From contig NZ_JAOQJC010000024.1 in assembly GCF_025567625.1 (NCBI RefSeq), forward strand, positions 47,437-111,436: a stretch of 64,000 nt of DNA, written 5' to 3'. Source of the stretch: Paenibacillus sp. J5C2022. Lineage in GTDB: Bacteria > Bacillota > Bacilli > Paenibacillales > Paenibacillaceae. Below, piece after piece: positions 18,607 to 27,187 of the stretch. Positions within the stretch are counted from its first letter, which is position 1. Each line of letters begins with the position of its first letter. A program made the position numbers and the translations under genes. The notes below the pieces were generated by a model, which saw nothing but the letters and a program-made list of their open reading frames with translations, made no database searches and had not been told where the DNA came from.

Positions 18607-19437
18607 TTACCCCTTTAGTCCGGTCGACGCAATCCCTTCCACGAACTGCTTCTGCGCGACCAGAAACACGAGAACAGCCGGAAGCGTCACGATGACGGCG
18701 CCCGCCATCAGATATTGCTGCTCCAATCCGACCTCGCCTTTCAAAAACAGCAAGCCGAGCGGCAACGTAAACAGCTTTTTGTCGGTCAAGTACAGCAGCG
18801 GACCGATCGTATTGCTCCAGGCGCCCATAAACGTAAAGACGGCAAGCGCAGACAGCACTGCCCGGGATAATGGAAAATAGATTTTCCACAAAACGGTCCA
18901 CGGTCCGCAGCCATCGATCATCGCCGCTTCGTAAAACTCCTTTGACGTGCTTTTATAAAATTGATGCAGCAAAAAGATACCGAATGCCCCGCCCAAGAAG
19001 CTCGGAACGATAAGCGGATAATACGTATTCAGCGCGCCGAATGTTTTCCATATGAAATAGCTCGGAATCATCGTAATCTGAAACGGCAGCATCAAGGTGG
19101 CCAGCATGCCAAAGTACAGCAATCGCTTCAGCTTGAAGTCGAACACCGCCATGCCGAAGGCGACCATCGAGCACGACAGCAGCATGCCGATCACGTCGGC
19201 GACTATGATCACGAAGCTGTTCAGAGTGTACCGGCCAAAATCGACCTTGAGCCAGATGTACGAGTAGTTGCTCCATACGAACGGGTCCGGAATCCACTGA
19301 GGCGGCAATATCGCCACATTCGCTCCCGACTTAAGCGACGTCGACACCATCCAATAGAACGGAAGTATCGTAACCGCACCGCCGAGAATAAGCAGCAGAT
19401 GGATGAGTGTATTTTTGAACGAAAGCTTTTTACTCAT
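18607..19437 (-). CDS. Carbohydrate ABC transporter permease (MalG type)
   Basis: 276-residue inner permease of the CUT1 family with six predicted helices and the EAA loop 'EFYEAAMIDGCGPWTVLWKI' that contacts the ATPase. It overlaps the upstream permease gene by 8 nt. No ATPase gene is in the cluster, so it probably uses a shared MsmX-type ATPase as in Bacillus. Confidence 0.95.
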   Translation of the reverse strand: MSKKLSFKNTLIHLLLILGGAVTILPFYWMVSTSLKSGANVAILPPQWIPDPFVWSNYSYIWLKVDFGRYTLNSFVIIVADVIGMLLSCSMVAFGMAVFDFKLKRLLYFGMLATLMLPFQITMIPSYFIWKTFGALNTYYPLIVPSFLGGAFGIFLLHQFYKSTSKEFYEAAMIDGCGPWTVLWKIYFPLSRAVLSALAVFTFMGAWSNTIGPLLYLTDKKLFTLPLGLLFLKGEVGLEQQYLMAGAVIVTLPAVLVFLVAQKQFVEGIASTGLKG

Positions 19438-20314
19438 AATGCACCCACCTTTTCTCCAAATGCCGCTGCGCCAGCGTTACGATCAGAATGACAATGAGCA
19501 GCGCCCACGCCATCGTCGAGGCATAACCCATCTTGACGGACAGAAACGCCTGCTTGTAAATCAATATATTCGGTGTGACCTTGGCATCGGAGACATAATC
19601 CGGAGTTCCGAGCATGACGAGAAACACGTCAAACGCCTGGAAAGCCGATATGGTGGACAGCACGAGGACGAGGAAGACCATCGGTGACACGATCGGGAAG
19701 ACGATACGCCAGAAGACGGCCCAGCGTCCTGCTCCTTCCAGGGAGGAGGCTTCATACAGATCCTTCGACACCCCCTGAATGGCAGCCAGCAAAATGACCA
19801 TCGAGGTGCCAACGCCCTTCCACACATTGACCATCGCGACGCTTGTGATCGGCACGACCCAATTGCCGCTATCCAGCCAATTGACCGCCGGAAAGGACAT
19901 CGCTTCCATTATATAATTGGCCAGCCCGTACGTTTTGTTCATCAGCCAGCCCCACATTGTGCCGCCGGCCAGCCACGGGGTGACAACAGGCAAAAAAAAC
20001 ACGATGCGATACAGCGATTTCGCCCGGATCGCCTGATTGAGGAAAAATGCGAGTACGAGCGCAAGGATCGTTTGCAGCGGAACGAACACGACGGTGAACA
20101 ACAATATATTTTTCATCGAATGCCAGAACGTCCTATCCTCCAGCAGCCGGTTCCAGTTGCTCAGCCCGGTCCACACCGGCGCATTGAACATATCCCACTG
20201 CGTAAACGTCAAGTACAAGGAAAAGAAAAACGGAAAGGCGAAAAAGACGAGCAGTTGGATACTAAACGGTAATGTAAGAATATAGCCCCATCTTGCTTCT
20301 TTGCGCAACTTCAT
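19430..20314 (-). CDS. Carbohydrate ABC transporter permease (MalF type)
   Basis: 294-residue CUT1 permease with six helices and an EAA motif (DLYEASSLEGAGRWAVFWRI). It pairs with the MalG-type permease, whose start overlaps its end. Located 61 nt downstream of the solute-binding-protein gene, so it is a standard binding protein-permease-permease operon. Confidence 0.95.
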   Translation of the reverse strand: MKLRKEARWGYILTLPFSIQLLVFFAFPFFFSLYLTFTQWDMFNAPVWTGLSNWNRLLEDRTFWHSMKNILLFTVVFVPLQTILALVLAFFLNQAIRAKSLYRIVFFLPVVTPWLAGGTMWGWLMNKTYGLANYIMEAMSFPAVNWLDSGNWVVPITSVAMVNVWKGVGTSMVILLAAIQGVSKDLYEASSLEGAGRWAVFWRIVFPIVSPMVFLVLVLSTISAFQAFDVFLVMLGTPDYVSDAKVTPNILIYKQAFLSVKMGYASTMAWALLIVILIVTLAQRHLEKRWVHYE

Positions 20315-20375
20315 TCCCCCATTGGCGGAGAGCCTGTCGGCTCCCCGTCTCTATCATGCCGTTTAAGTCGTATTA

Positions 20376-21728
20376 TCAATTCTGATCCAGCACGTCCTGC
20401 ACTTTTTGCTGAATTTGCTTCATGCCTTCCTCCAGTGACACCTTTTGCGTATAAATTTCCGCGAATACCGGCTGGGCGGCCGTCCGCCATTCTTGCCAGG
20501 AAGCACTTTCGTCCGTCGTAACGCCCGATTGGGCAATGCCATCGCTGAACGCTTTTTTGTTTTTCGGGTTAGCCGTCTCGTCCAGCTTCGTCATCGCATT
20601 TTTATGCACCGGAATCGAGGCGCCGCTTGCCGAGAGTATGTTTTGCGCTTCCTCGCTCAAGTAGTACTTCAGAAACTCCCAAGCCGCCTCCTTGGACTCC
20701 TGCTTTGCCTTGGAGAAGATCAGCCAACTGTTCGTCACCATCGGCACGATCCGGTTGCCGTCCGTCCCTTTCGGCATCATGACCGTATCGTAATCCAGCG
20801 CTTCAAAGTTGTTTTTGAGCAACACCTGCAGGCTGTATTGCATGAAGAACATCGCCGCTTCTCCGTTGCCGAATACTTTCCAGTCGCCGCCGGCTACCTT
20901 CAAATAATCGTCGGTCGGGCTGACGCCCTCCTTGACGAGATTGGCCCAGGCCGTAATGCCTTCCACCGACTTCGGCTCGGCAAACATCGCTTTCTTCAGC
21001 GTATCATCGAGCGCATGTCCTCCATGGGAACGCACCCACGGATACCAGCCCTGCGTAATGCCCTGCGAAGCGGAGAAGCCGTATTGATCCGTTTGGCCAT
21101 CGCCGTTCGTGTCCTTCGTCAGCTTTCGGGCGGTTTCGATCAAGTCGGTATATGTCCAGTCGTCGGTCGGAAACGGAACGTTGGCGTCGGTAAATATTTT
21201 TTTGTTGTAGGCGAGCGCCACCGGATTGATTCCGTGCGGGATGCCGTACACTTGGCCTTCCGGCGTTTTCGCCGTGAACAGCCCGTCGATATATTCGGAT
21301 TCATTCAAATCGCGATCGATATAAGCGGACAAATCCTCAGCAACGCCGCGTTTGCCGTATCCCAAAATAACAGCGTTTTCCTGAAACCAAATATCGGGCG
21401 CCGTGCCGCCGGCAATTTCGGTCGTAATTTTCGTGGTGAAGTCGCCCCACGGCGCTTCCTGAATTTCCGTCTTGATGTGCGGGAATTTCGCGATAAATCC
21501 GTCAACAATCGCTTTATTCGTCACATCGTAGCCGCCCGGAAGCCCGATCTTCAGCTTCACTTCTTTCGGCGGAGTCGCGGTTTCATACCCGCCGGACGCT
21601 CCTCCGGCGGAAGCATTCGGAGAGGTCGACGGATTTTCCGCCGACCCGCTGCCGCAAGCCGCCAGGACAAGCGTGCCGAGCGACACGATCGTGACCTTTA
21701 CTGCATGCTTAAATGTTATCTTTTTCAT
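20376..21728 (-). CDS. Sugar ABC transporter substrate-binding lipoprotein
   Basis: 450-residue family 1 extracellular binding protein. It has a lipoprotein signal with lipobox LAAC (Cys25), then a Gly/Ser-rich linker and the typical 'GTAPDIWFQENAVI' and AWEFLKYYLS patterns. ATG 21728 has AAGGGG 8-9 nt upstream; a 9-residue in-frame extension lacks one. It delivers an oligosaccharide to the permeases downstream; the ligand is unknown. Confidence 0.95.
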   Translation of the reverse strand: MKKITFKHAVKVTIVSLGTLVLAACGSGSAENPSTSPNASAGGASGGYETATPPKEVKLKIGLPGGYDVTNKAIVDGFIAKFPHIKTEIQEAPWGDFTTKITTEIAGGTAPDIWFQENAVILGYGKRGVAEDLSAYIDRDLNESEYIDGLFTAKTPEGQVYGIPHGINPVALAYNKKIFTDANVPFPTDDWTYTDLIETARKLTKDTNGDGQTDQYGFSASQGITQGWYPWVRSHGGHALDDTLKKAMFAEPKSVEGITAWANLVKEGVSPTDDYLKVAGGDWKVFGNGEAAMFFMQYSLQVLLKNNFEALDYDTVMMPKGTDGNRIVPMVTNSWLIFSKAKQESKEAAWEFLKYYLSEEAQNILSASGASIPVHKNAMTKLDETANPKNKKAFSDGIAQSGVTTDESASWQEWRTAAQPVFAEIYTQKVSLEEGMKQIQQKVQDVLDQN

Positions 21729-21756
21729 ACAAACACCCCTTTTCCTAAAATTCATA

Positions 21757-22602
21757 CTACGAACCGGATACCCACGAGCTGTCTATGCCGATGTAGTCCT
21801 CGGCGAGATGGCGTACTTCCGCCGGCACGCTGGCGATAAACCGCTTGGCCGACTCCGGTAGCGGCCAATGCTCGCCGACGGCATGGCTTCTCTTGCGGAA
21901 GCTCAAGCCGCAGCTCAGGCGCGATTCGGTGCCGTGATGATCGTTGACGCCATGATACGTTCTTTCCGCGAAAATGACCAGATCGCCCGGCTCGGAAACG
22001 ATCGGCATCATCCCCGGCACATCCATTCCGGCATAGGCGACAGGCTCAGTCCCTACGCGATGAAATGAGGTGCGGTTTCGGGTGAACGCGAAGCCTTCCG
22101 GACCCGGCCAATCCTCGGTGTGAGAATCGGGAATGATCGCAAGCCCCGCATTGGTTGGATGGCTGCCCGTAAGATAAAACCAGCATGAAAACGCGCCCGT
22201 CGTATTCAGTACCGCATTCGCCCGATACGGGTGTACCTTCGGCTCCCAGTCGGTATGCCAAAACATCCCGCTCGCCCCGGCTTTTTTGTAAATGGCGGCG
22301 CTGCGGTTCAACGTCATCGATTCGTTGTCGTGCAAATGCCGAACGATCGCCATAAACGGCTCATACGTCATCAGGTTGACCAATGTCGGGGAGCTTTCCA
22401 CAAAATTGCCCGAACTCATCGTCAGCTTGGAGCCGGCGGTAAAGGTTGGCGCCAGCACTTGCTCCACCTCAGCCTTTAGCCGATCGACGATCTCCTGCGG
22501 CAGCATCCCCTTCACGATGGCAAACCCGTGCTGCTCGTTGCACGCGCGAATGCCTTCCAGATCGGTCTTGTCAAACACATGCGGATAAGATGCAACACTC
22601 AC
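21757..22602 (-). CDS. Phytanoyl-CoA dioxygenase (PhyH)-family Fe(II)/2-oxoglutarate oxygenase
   Basis: 281 residues. The facial triad can be read as HTD (HxD in FWHTDWEP) and the distal His in RTYHGVND, followed by an Arg (SRLSCGLSFRKR) suited to 2-oxoglutarate. It is the first gene of the operon, 28 nt before the binding-protein gene, with a GTG start behind AAAGGG. An oxygenase leading a sugar-uptake operon suggests it hydroxylates or demethylates a decorated sugar or aglycone; this is inference. Confidence 0.85.
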   Translation of the reverse strand: MSVASYPHVFDKTDLEGIRACNEQHGFAIVKGMLPQEIVDRLKAEVEQVLAPTFTAGSKLTMSSGNFVESSPTLVNLMTYEPFMAIVRHLHDNESMTLNRSAAIYKKAGASGMFWHTDWEPKVHPYRANAVLNTTGAFSCWFYLTGSHPTNAGLAIIPDSHTEDWPGPEGFAFTRNRTSFHRVGTEPVAYAGMDVPGMMPIVSEPGDLVIFAERTYHGVNDHHGTESRLSCGLSFRKRSHAVGEHWPLPESAKRFIASVPAEVRHLAEDYIGIDSSWVSGS

Positions 22603-22687
22603 TTGTAAACACCCTTTCGTTGTAGGTTCCCGTCAATACGCGACGTCCGTTTGTTCATGTGAATGACGATAAGCCCCTTGGCCGGCA

Positions 22688-22701
22688 CTAAAGCGCTTTC
22701 A
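22688..22701. promoter_or_regulatory. Candidate cre site (CcpA) upstream of the dioxygenase-transporter operon
   Basis: The minus strand reads TGAAAGCGCTTTAG, matching 12 of 14 positions of the usual CcpA box, 86 nt upstream of the first gene of a sugar operon. Catabolite repression is inferred. Confidence 0.55.
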
Positions 22702-22893
22702 GTCGTTCATGTCTTGATCATACAACTGTTTCGGCACGAAGGATGCTTAATATTCGGGAGAACCCTCTTAAATTTTGGGGTCAGCCAAACGGAACTCCGT
22801 AACTGGAACAGCAACATTGTACGTAATGGTGAAATGATCATTTTGGTGGACGACACACTCCGTCAGCGTATCCGTTCTAAACGAGTAACGAAA

Positions 22894-23160
22894 TCATCTC
22901 GTGAATATCGCAAAAATCATGCTAAGCTGGAATAATAGAAGAGGAGAAACAATCTGACCGTCATACGCTTCAATTCGGCTTACCGCAATCGCTGGTCTTC
23001 GGATCGTCCAATATAACCTAGCTGTTGCTTTACATTCCCTTTCTGTTTGGGGGCATACACATAGAAGCCTTCCAAATGTATGCACACCTGCTATTACTCC
23101 CGGCGTTACTTTATGCTTCTCTTCGAAATACGTTTTGACTACACGAACCGCTTCATCCAT
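22894..23160 (-). mobile_element. Remnant of an IS91-family transposase
   Basis: The frame reads HKVTPGVIAGVHTFGR and then TIRRPAIAVSRIEAYDGQIV, both strongly conserved in IS91/IS801-type transposases, but the central catalytic part (HPHIH and the tyrosines) is gone and the C-terminal continuation (DDFVTRLE, near 22893) is out of frame with stops. It lies between the carbohydrate island and yabR and is a dead fragment. Confidence 0.75.
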
Positions 23161-23192
23161 AAACGCTTTGAAATTTTATACGCTATTATTAC

Positions 23193-23223
23193 AAAAAAAA
23201 AAACAGAACCCCTGAGGGTTCTG
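23193..23223 (-). terminator. Terminator of yabR
   Basis: Perfect 8-bp stem CAGAACCC-TCAG-GGGTTCTG followed on the minus strand by an 11-nt T run, 12 nt after the yabR stop. Confidence 0.9.
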
Positions 23224-23234
23224 CTTATTATGAG

Positions 23235-23720
23235 TTATATACGTTTGGCGCCGCGTCCGCCGCGTTTGCCTTCCGTGTTCTTTTTAAGGGATGAAATTCG
23301 TTCTTCGCTATCTTTCAAGAAACGGGACATTTTATCCTCGAATGACGGTTTGCCGAATGACGGCCTGCCAGACGATTGCTTATTGAAGGGACGTCCGCCT
23401 CCGCCGAAGCCTCCTCGGTTGAATCTCTCTCCGCCTCCACCACCGGTGCGCTCACGCTGCGGTGACGGCTGCGCGCCTTCAGGACGATCAACGGCTTGTT
23501 TAATTGAAAGGCCGATCTTTCCGTCTTTGTCCACATTAATAACTTTGACCTTAACTACGTCGTCGAGTTTCAGATGATCCTTCACATCTTTGACATAGTT
23601 GTCCGCGATCTCAGAAATGTGTACAAGACCCGTGACACCTCCCGACAAGTCAACAAATGCTCCGAAATGTGTAATGCCGGTAACTTTCCCCTCTAATTTG
23701 GCGCCCACTTCAATTGCCAT
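23235..23720 (-). CDS. yabR: S1-domain RNA-binding protein YabR
   Basis: 161 residues. An S1 RNA-binding domain at about 1-75 (GAKLEGKVTGITHFGAFVDL; LVHISEIAD) precedes a Gly/Arg-rich disordered tail (FNRGGFGGGGRPF) and a basic end. The ATG at 23720 is preferred because AGAGGAAC precedes it and the S1 domain begins there. In related genomes it is next to spoIIE; here about 15 kb separates them. Exact role unknown. Confidence 0.9.
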   Translation of the reverse strand: MAIEVGAKLEGKVTGITHFGAFVDLSGGVTGLVHISEIADNYVKDVKDHLKLDDVVKVKVINVDKDGKIGLSIKQAVDRPEGAQPSPQRERTGGGGGERFNRGGFGGGGRPFNKQSSGRPSFGKPSFEDKMSRFLKDSEERISSLKKNTEGKRGGRGAKRI

Positions 23721-23853
23721 AAAATAAAATGTTCCTCTCTGAAAAGTTTTAGTGAGCAGCGCTCCCATCACTGTAGCAGCCTGCTTCTAACGTGATTATA
23801 ACCGAATCGCGGAAGGAAGGTCAACAGACGTTCATCCCGCTATAGCGCCCGAT

Positions 23854-24159
23854 TTAGTCGCTAAAGATCTGCTGTTCACCCTGCTTGACCATTCCTTGCT
23901 CTTTCGTCGCTAATTGTGCTATATACTCGGGATCGTTCAATTTTTCGATTTGTATTTTCAGAGCCTCGCTCTGCACTTTGGCGGCTTCCAATTCTTTCAT
24001 CGTCGTGGCTAATTTGGATTGGGTAACGTGGCTCTGCTGCATTTGACCGAACAGCGTATAACCGGCCCAGCCCAAAAACAAGATGACAAAGAGAAGCCAG
24101 ATTTTGATCCGGCGCTTCGCGGCCGGCAATGTCGATTGATTCGCTGTCGCTGCTGCCAT
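23854..24159 (-). CDS. divIC: Septum formation initiator DivIC
   Basis: 101-residue bitopic division protein. A short cytoplasmic N-terminus and one helix (IWLLFVILFLGWAGYTLF) are followed by an extracellular coiled coil and the PEYIAQLATKE end typical of FtsB/DivIC. It joins FtsL and DivIB at the divisome. ATG 24159 is chosen because AAGGAGG precedes it and longer frames lack DivIC-like sequence. It lies 5 nt downstream of yabQ. Confidence 0.9.
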   Translation of the reverse strand: MAAATANQSTLPAAKRRIKIWLLFVILFLGWAGYTLFGQMQQSHVTQSKLATTMKELEAAKVQSEALKIQIEKLNDPEYIAQLATKEQGMVKQGEQQIFSD

Positions 24160-24164
24160 TATCG

Positions 24165-24776
24165 CTACTTCCTCCTTAACCATGATTTCCATCGTTGCAC
24201 GAATGCGGATACGAGCTTGCCCATACGCTCCGTTATTCGCATCGAATGCCAGTATGGCGCCAGCCATCGGCCCAGCGGCCGTATGATCGGCCCCAGCATC
24301 CAGCGCAATAAGAGACCCAATGGACGAACCAATTGTATCACAATTTTCAGGAGGAAAATAGTGAGTGCAGACCCAAATCCCAATATGACAATAACTAGAC
24401 GATATAACGCCAAAATCGGCTTAATCAACAAAAAATCGACCAGTTTGATCAAAAATGCGATAAGAGAACGGACGGCTCCGATGAGCCACTTCGACAATAA
24501 GATCACCGTACGGCTAAGCAGCCAGTAGTACAGAATGACGCCGATAGCCAGTCCCAGAAATACATATGCGCGCACCTCGCCGTTGTTGCTGGCATACAGT
24601 ACCCGGAATACAACGACCGCGGCTGCCATCCAATAGATAATATCCAGCACAGGGAGCCACCATCGCGGAAAGCGCAGCTCGTTGGAGACGACCCGGTAGC
24701 CGTCGAATACCGCTCCCATGCCCAGGCCGGATAGAAGCATCATGAGCACTGTCAGCCATTGTGCGGTTAACGTCAC
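24165..24776 (-). CDS. yabQ: Spore cortex biosynthesis protein YabQ
   Basis: 203 residues with several N-terminal transmembrane helices and a hydrophobic/basic C-terminal region, matching YabQ, needed for spore cortex formation and made under sigma-E in B. subtilis. The GTG start overlaps the yabP stop by 4 nt. The order yabP-yabQ-divIC supports the call. Confidence 0.9.
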   Translation of the reverse strand: MTLTAQWLTVLMMLLSGLGMGAVFDGYRVVSNELRFPRWWLPVLDIIYWMAAAVVVFRVLYASNNGEVRAYVFLGLAIGVILYYWLLSRTVILLSKWLIGAVRSLIAFLIKLVDFLLIKPILALYRLVIVILGFGSALTIFLLKIVIQLVRPLGLLLRWMLGPIIRPLGRWLAPYWHSMRITERMGKLVSAFVQRWKSWLRRK

Positions 24777-25057
24777 TTGAACAGCTTCCCGAACAGCCCT
24801 TTGCTCTTGGCAGTGGCTGTACCGTCAAGATAGGCGAGAGAATGAACCGTGCCTTCAATCGCAACCAATCCCTGCTCCAGGCTAAGGTGCTTAATGTGCA
24901 GATTCTGTCCCGTAACCGTAAGAAATCCCAGCTCCGTCTCCAGCAGAAATTCCTCGCTGTCGAAGCTTTCCACATTAACTACGCCCGTCAGCTCCAGCAG
25001 CTTACGGTTGATCAGCTTGACTTCTTGTCCTTTCTGTCCTTTGCCGTGTTCCACCAT
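24773..25057 (-). CDS. yabP: Sporulation protein YabP
   Basis: About 94 residues with the YabP core: LELTGVVNVESFDSEEFLLE, GQNLHIKHLSLEQG and the C-terminal FGKLFK. YabP works with YabQ at the forespore in cortex synthesis. I favour the ATG at 25057; an in-frame TTG at 25111 would add 18 residues but has no clear ribosome binding site. Confidence 0.9.
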   Translation of the reverse strand: MVEHGKGQKGQEVKLINRKLLELTGVVNVESFDSEEFLLETELGFLTVTGQNLHIKHLSLEQGLVAIEGTVHSLAYLDGTATAKSKGLFGKLFK

Positions 25058-25162
25058 AGCCTCGTCCCCCGCTTCAATGATTCTTACTTCTACTTTATGG
25101 GGAACGGACAAGGTTTAGAACCTGACCACCTCATTGCGAGCTGCAGCTGATGATGCCCACTG

Positions 25163-25963
25163 TTACGACTTCAACAGCCGTGACGGCGCTATCCCTCTAT
25201 ACTTCTTGAATTGCCGGCTGAAGTAATAAATGTTCTGATACCCCAATGCATCCGCCACTTCACTGACGGACATGCCGCTGTACCGAAGCAGATACTCCGC
25301 CCGCTGGATGCGGCACTCTACCATATACTGCTCGCAGGAGAGGCCGACCACTTCCTTGAACTTCAAGGAGAAGTAACGCGGCGACAGATGCGCCTCTCTG
25401 GCCAAGTCGCGAATACGGCGATGCATCGCGGGATGCTGCCGGATACCGGAGGCAATCTTCCATATCGCATCCGTCACTGTAGTGCGTTGCGCCGGCTCCT
25501 GCATATGGCGGTTCGAGGCAGAAGCTGCATGGCGGCTGTATTGGAACAGCAGCATGACAATCAACAGGCTCGCCTCATGCCGGAACCCCTCCTCCTGAGC
25601 CAGCATTTGGGACATGTACCTCTCCAGCAGCCCTTCGAACCATACGTCCTCATACAGCAGCAGATACGATGGGGTCTTCTCGAGTTGCGGCACCTTGCAG
25701 TGAAAATGAATATAGGACACCGTAAGCGGACGATCTGGATCATGACAAGCGAATATCCGGTCGCCGGGTCGGAAGAGAAAGCATGAGCCTCGCTGTACCT
25801 TATACGCCGAGCCGTTCAGCTCCAGATCGCCTGTTCCATCCCACACATACCACAGGTCGTAGTCGCTCATGGGACGGGAGCGGATATCCCACTTCCAGCC
25901 CGGCTCGCAGAGCACCTTGTTGAAGTAGGCCGATGTATGTATATGTTCCGGCGCTATAACCAT
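25163..25963 (-). CDS. AraC-family transcriptional regulator
   Basis: 266 residues: an N-terminal cupin-like ligand domain (VWDGTGDLELNGSAY; FLFRPGDRIF) and a C-terminal AraC double HTH (RIRDLAREAHLSPRYFSLKF; MSVSEVADALGYQNIYYFSR). Divergent from the dioxygenase gene with 126 nt between starts, so it is the probable regulator of that gene. This pair interrupts the normally contiguous yabO-yabP order. Confidence 0.9.
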   Translation of the reverse strand: MVIAPEHIHTSAYFNKVLCEPGWKWDIRSRPMSDYDLWYVWDGTGDLELNGSAYKVQRGSCFLFRPGDRIFACHDPDRPLTVSYIHFHCKVPQLEKTPSYLLLYEDVWFEGLLERYMSQMLAQEEGFRHEASLLIVMLLFQYSRHAASASNRHMQEPAQRTTVTDAIWKIASGIRQHPAMHRRIRDLAREAHLSPRYFSLKFKEVVGLSCEQYMVECRIQRAEYLLRYSGMSVSEVADALGYQNIYYFSRQFKKYRGIAPSRLLKS

Positions 25964-26089
25964 TGCACCACCACCATATGTAGAATTGTATAAATCATTA
26001 TTGCAAATGGTACATGTAAAACGCCCCTATCTTGGCATATCTTTATATTATAGCAAGTCAATTGATATAACCAAGGAGGCGTCTATTCG

Positions 26090-26920
26090 ATGACTATTCA
26101 CAATGGAAGCGCAGAGGATATTTCCGCCAAGCTGTACCGCTACGATAAAATAGCCGGCAAGCTGGGAAGCTTGCAGGAGATTGGCGAAGCGGCAGCAGCC
26201 GACTACAGCAAGCAAGGCTTTCTGGCGGTAGAGAATGTGCTGGACGAGAGGCAGATTGAGGCTGCAATCGCTGCTCTGAACGATCTGATGTTCGTAGATG
26301 CGAAGGGGGCGCATATCCAATTCACCAAACCCCAAGGAGAGTTGAACACGCTGGAGGAGCGAGAGCAGGCGATCCGCAAAATTAGCCGCTACGTCGATGC
26401 AGATGAGCGGCTGGGCGCCATTAGCCGTCATCCCGCGCTGATGGAGGTGCTGGAGCGGCTGCTTGGCGACAAGCCAGTGCTCGTTCAGGACATGGCGCTG
26501 CTGAAGCCGCCGCAGGCCGGCGGGGAAAAGCCTTGGCATCAGGATATGGCGTACGGCACGCTCGCTTACAATCGGGCGGTCATTGGAGTGTGGATCGCGC
26601 TGGACGAAGCTTGCCTCGATAACGGCTGCATGCATGTCATTCCCGGCTCTCATGCCGAAGGAGCAGTTCCCCATTACGCGATGAGGGACTGGCAAATATG
26701 CGATGCCCATATTCCTGTAGAGCGCGATGTGGCGGTGCCGCTTGCCCCTGGCGGCGCGCTCTTGTTCCACGGCTTGCTCAAGCACGGTACGCCCTTCAAC
26801 CTGTCAGCGAAGCGTAGACGGGCGCTGCAGCTGCATTATGCCGCAGAGTCGGCCCTGAAGCTGCGTCCGCAGGAGTATAAGCTGATATTCACGAATGCGA
26901 TGACGGATGCGGAATGCTAG
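26090..26920 (+). CDS. Phytanoyl-CoA dioxygenase (PhyH)-family protein
   Basis: 276-residue Fe(II)/2-oxoglutarate oxygenase. Metal ligands fit HQD in KPWHQDMAYG and the distal His in GLLKHGTPF; the Arg-rich stretch after it may bind 2-oxoglutarate. ATG 26090 has AAGGAGG 10 nt upstream. The divergent AraC gene suggests induction by its substrate. It is a separate, diverged relative of the dioxygenase at 21757-22602 (HTD there, HQD here). Substrate unknown. Confidence 0.85.
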   Translation: MTIHNGSAEDISAKLYRYDKIAGKLGSLQEIGEAAAADYSKQGFLAVENVLDERQIEAAIAALNDLMFVDAKGAHIQFTKPQGELNTLEEREQAIRKISRYVDADERLGAISRHPALMEVLERLLGDKPVLVQDMALLKPPQAGGEKPWHQDMAYGTLAYNRAVIGVWIALDEACLDNGCMHVIPGSHAEGAVPHYAMRDWQICDAHIPVERDVAVPLAPGGALLFHGLLKHGTPFNLSAKRRRALQLHYAAESALKLRPQEYKLIFTNAMTDAEC

Positions 26921-27142
26921 AGAAGCGGATCACAGCGGGATACGCAATAATAACCTGACGGAGTCCTCTACATGCAATTCTACTTTAGAGCACATGAAGC
27001 AACGAAGCGTAAGGAGCTCCTCACGTTCCGATGATCGACCTAAAGTTTGCAAAGCAAACTGGCTTCGGAAGGATAAGGTATGTTTGATCGCCAAATAAAA
27101 AAATTAAATTTCCGTTAAGCCGGAGTTATACGCTATTGTGAT

Positions 27143-27187
27143 AAAAAAAGACTGCAGAGAGCGCTATGCTCGCTGCAGCCTTTTTTC
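27143..27187. terminator. Bidirectional terminator between the dioxygenase gene and yabO
   Basis: Stem GACTGCAGAGAGC / GCTCGCTGCAGCC (11 of 13 pairs) with 5-nt loop, A7 on one side and T6 on the other. It directly follows the yabO stop. Confidence 0.9.

Noticed and set aside
22663..22935. 90-residue plus-strand frame beside the IS91 remnant
   Set aside because: It is the shadow of decayed transposase sequence on the opposite strand.
26930..27120. Small mobile element after the dioxygenase gene (AGTTTGC-AAA-GCAAACT and AGGAGCTCCT palindromes)
   Set aside because: Only short palindromes; no terminal repeats or duplicated target site could be found.
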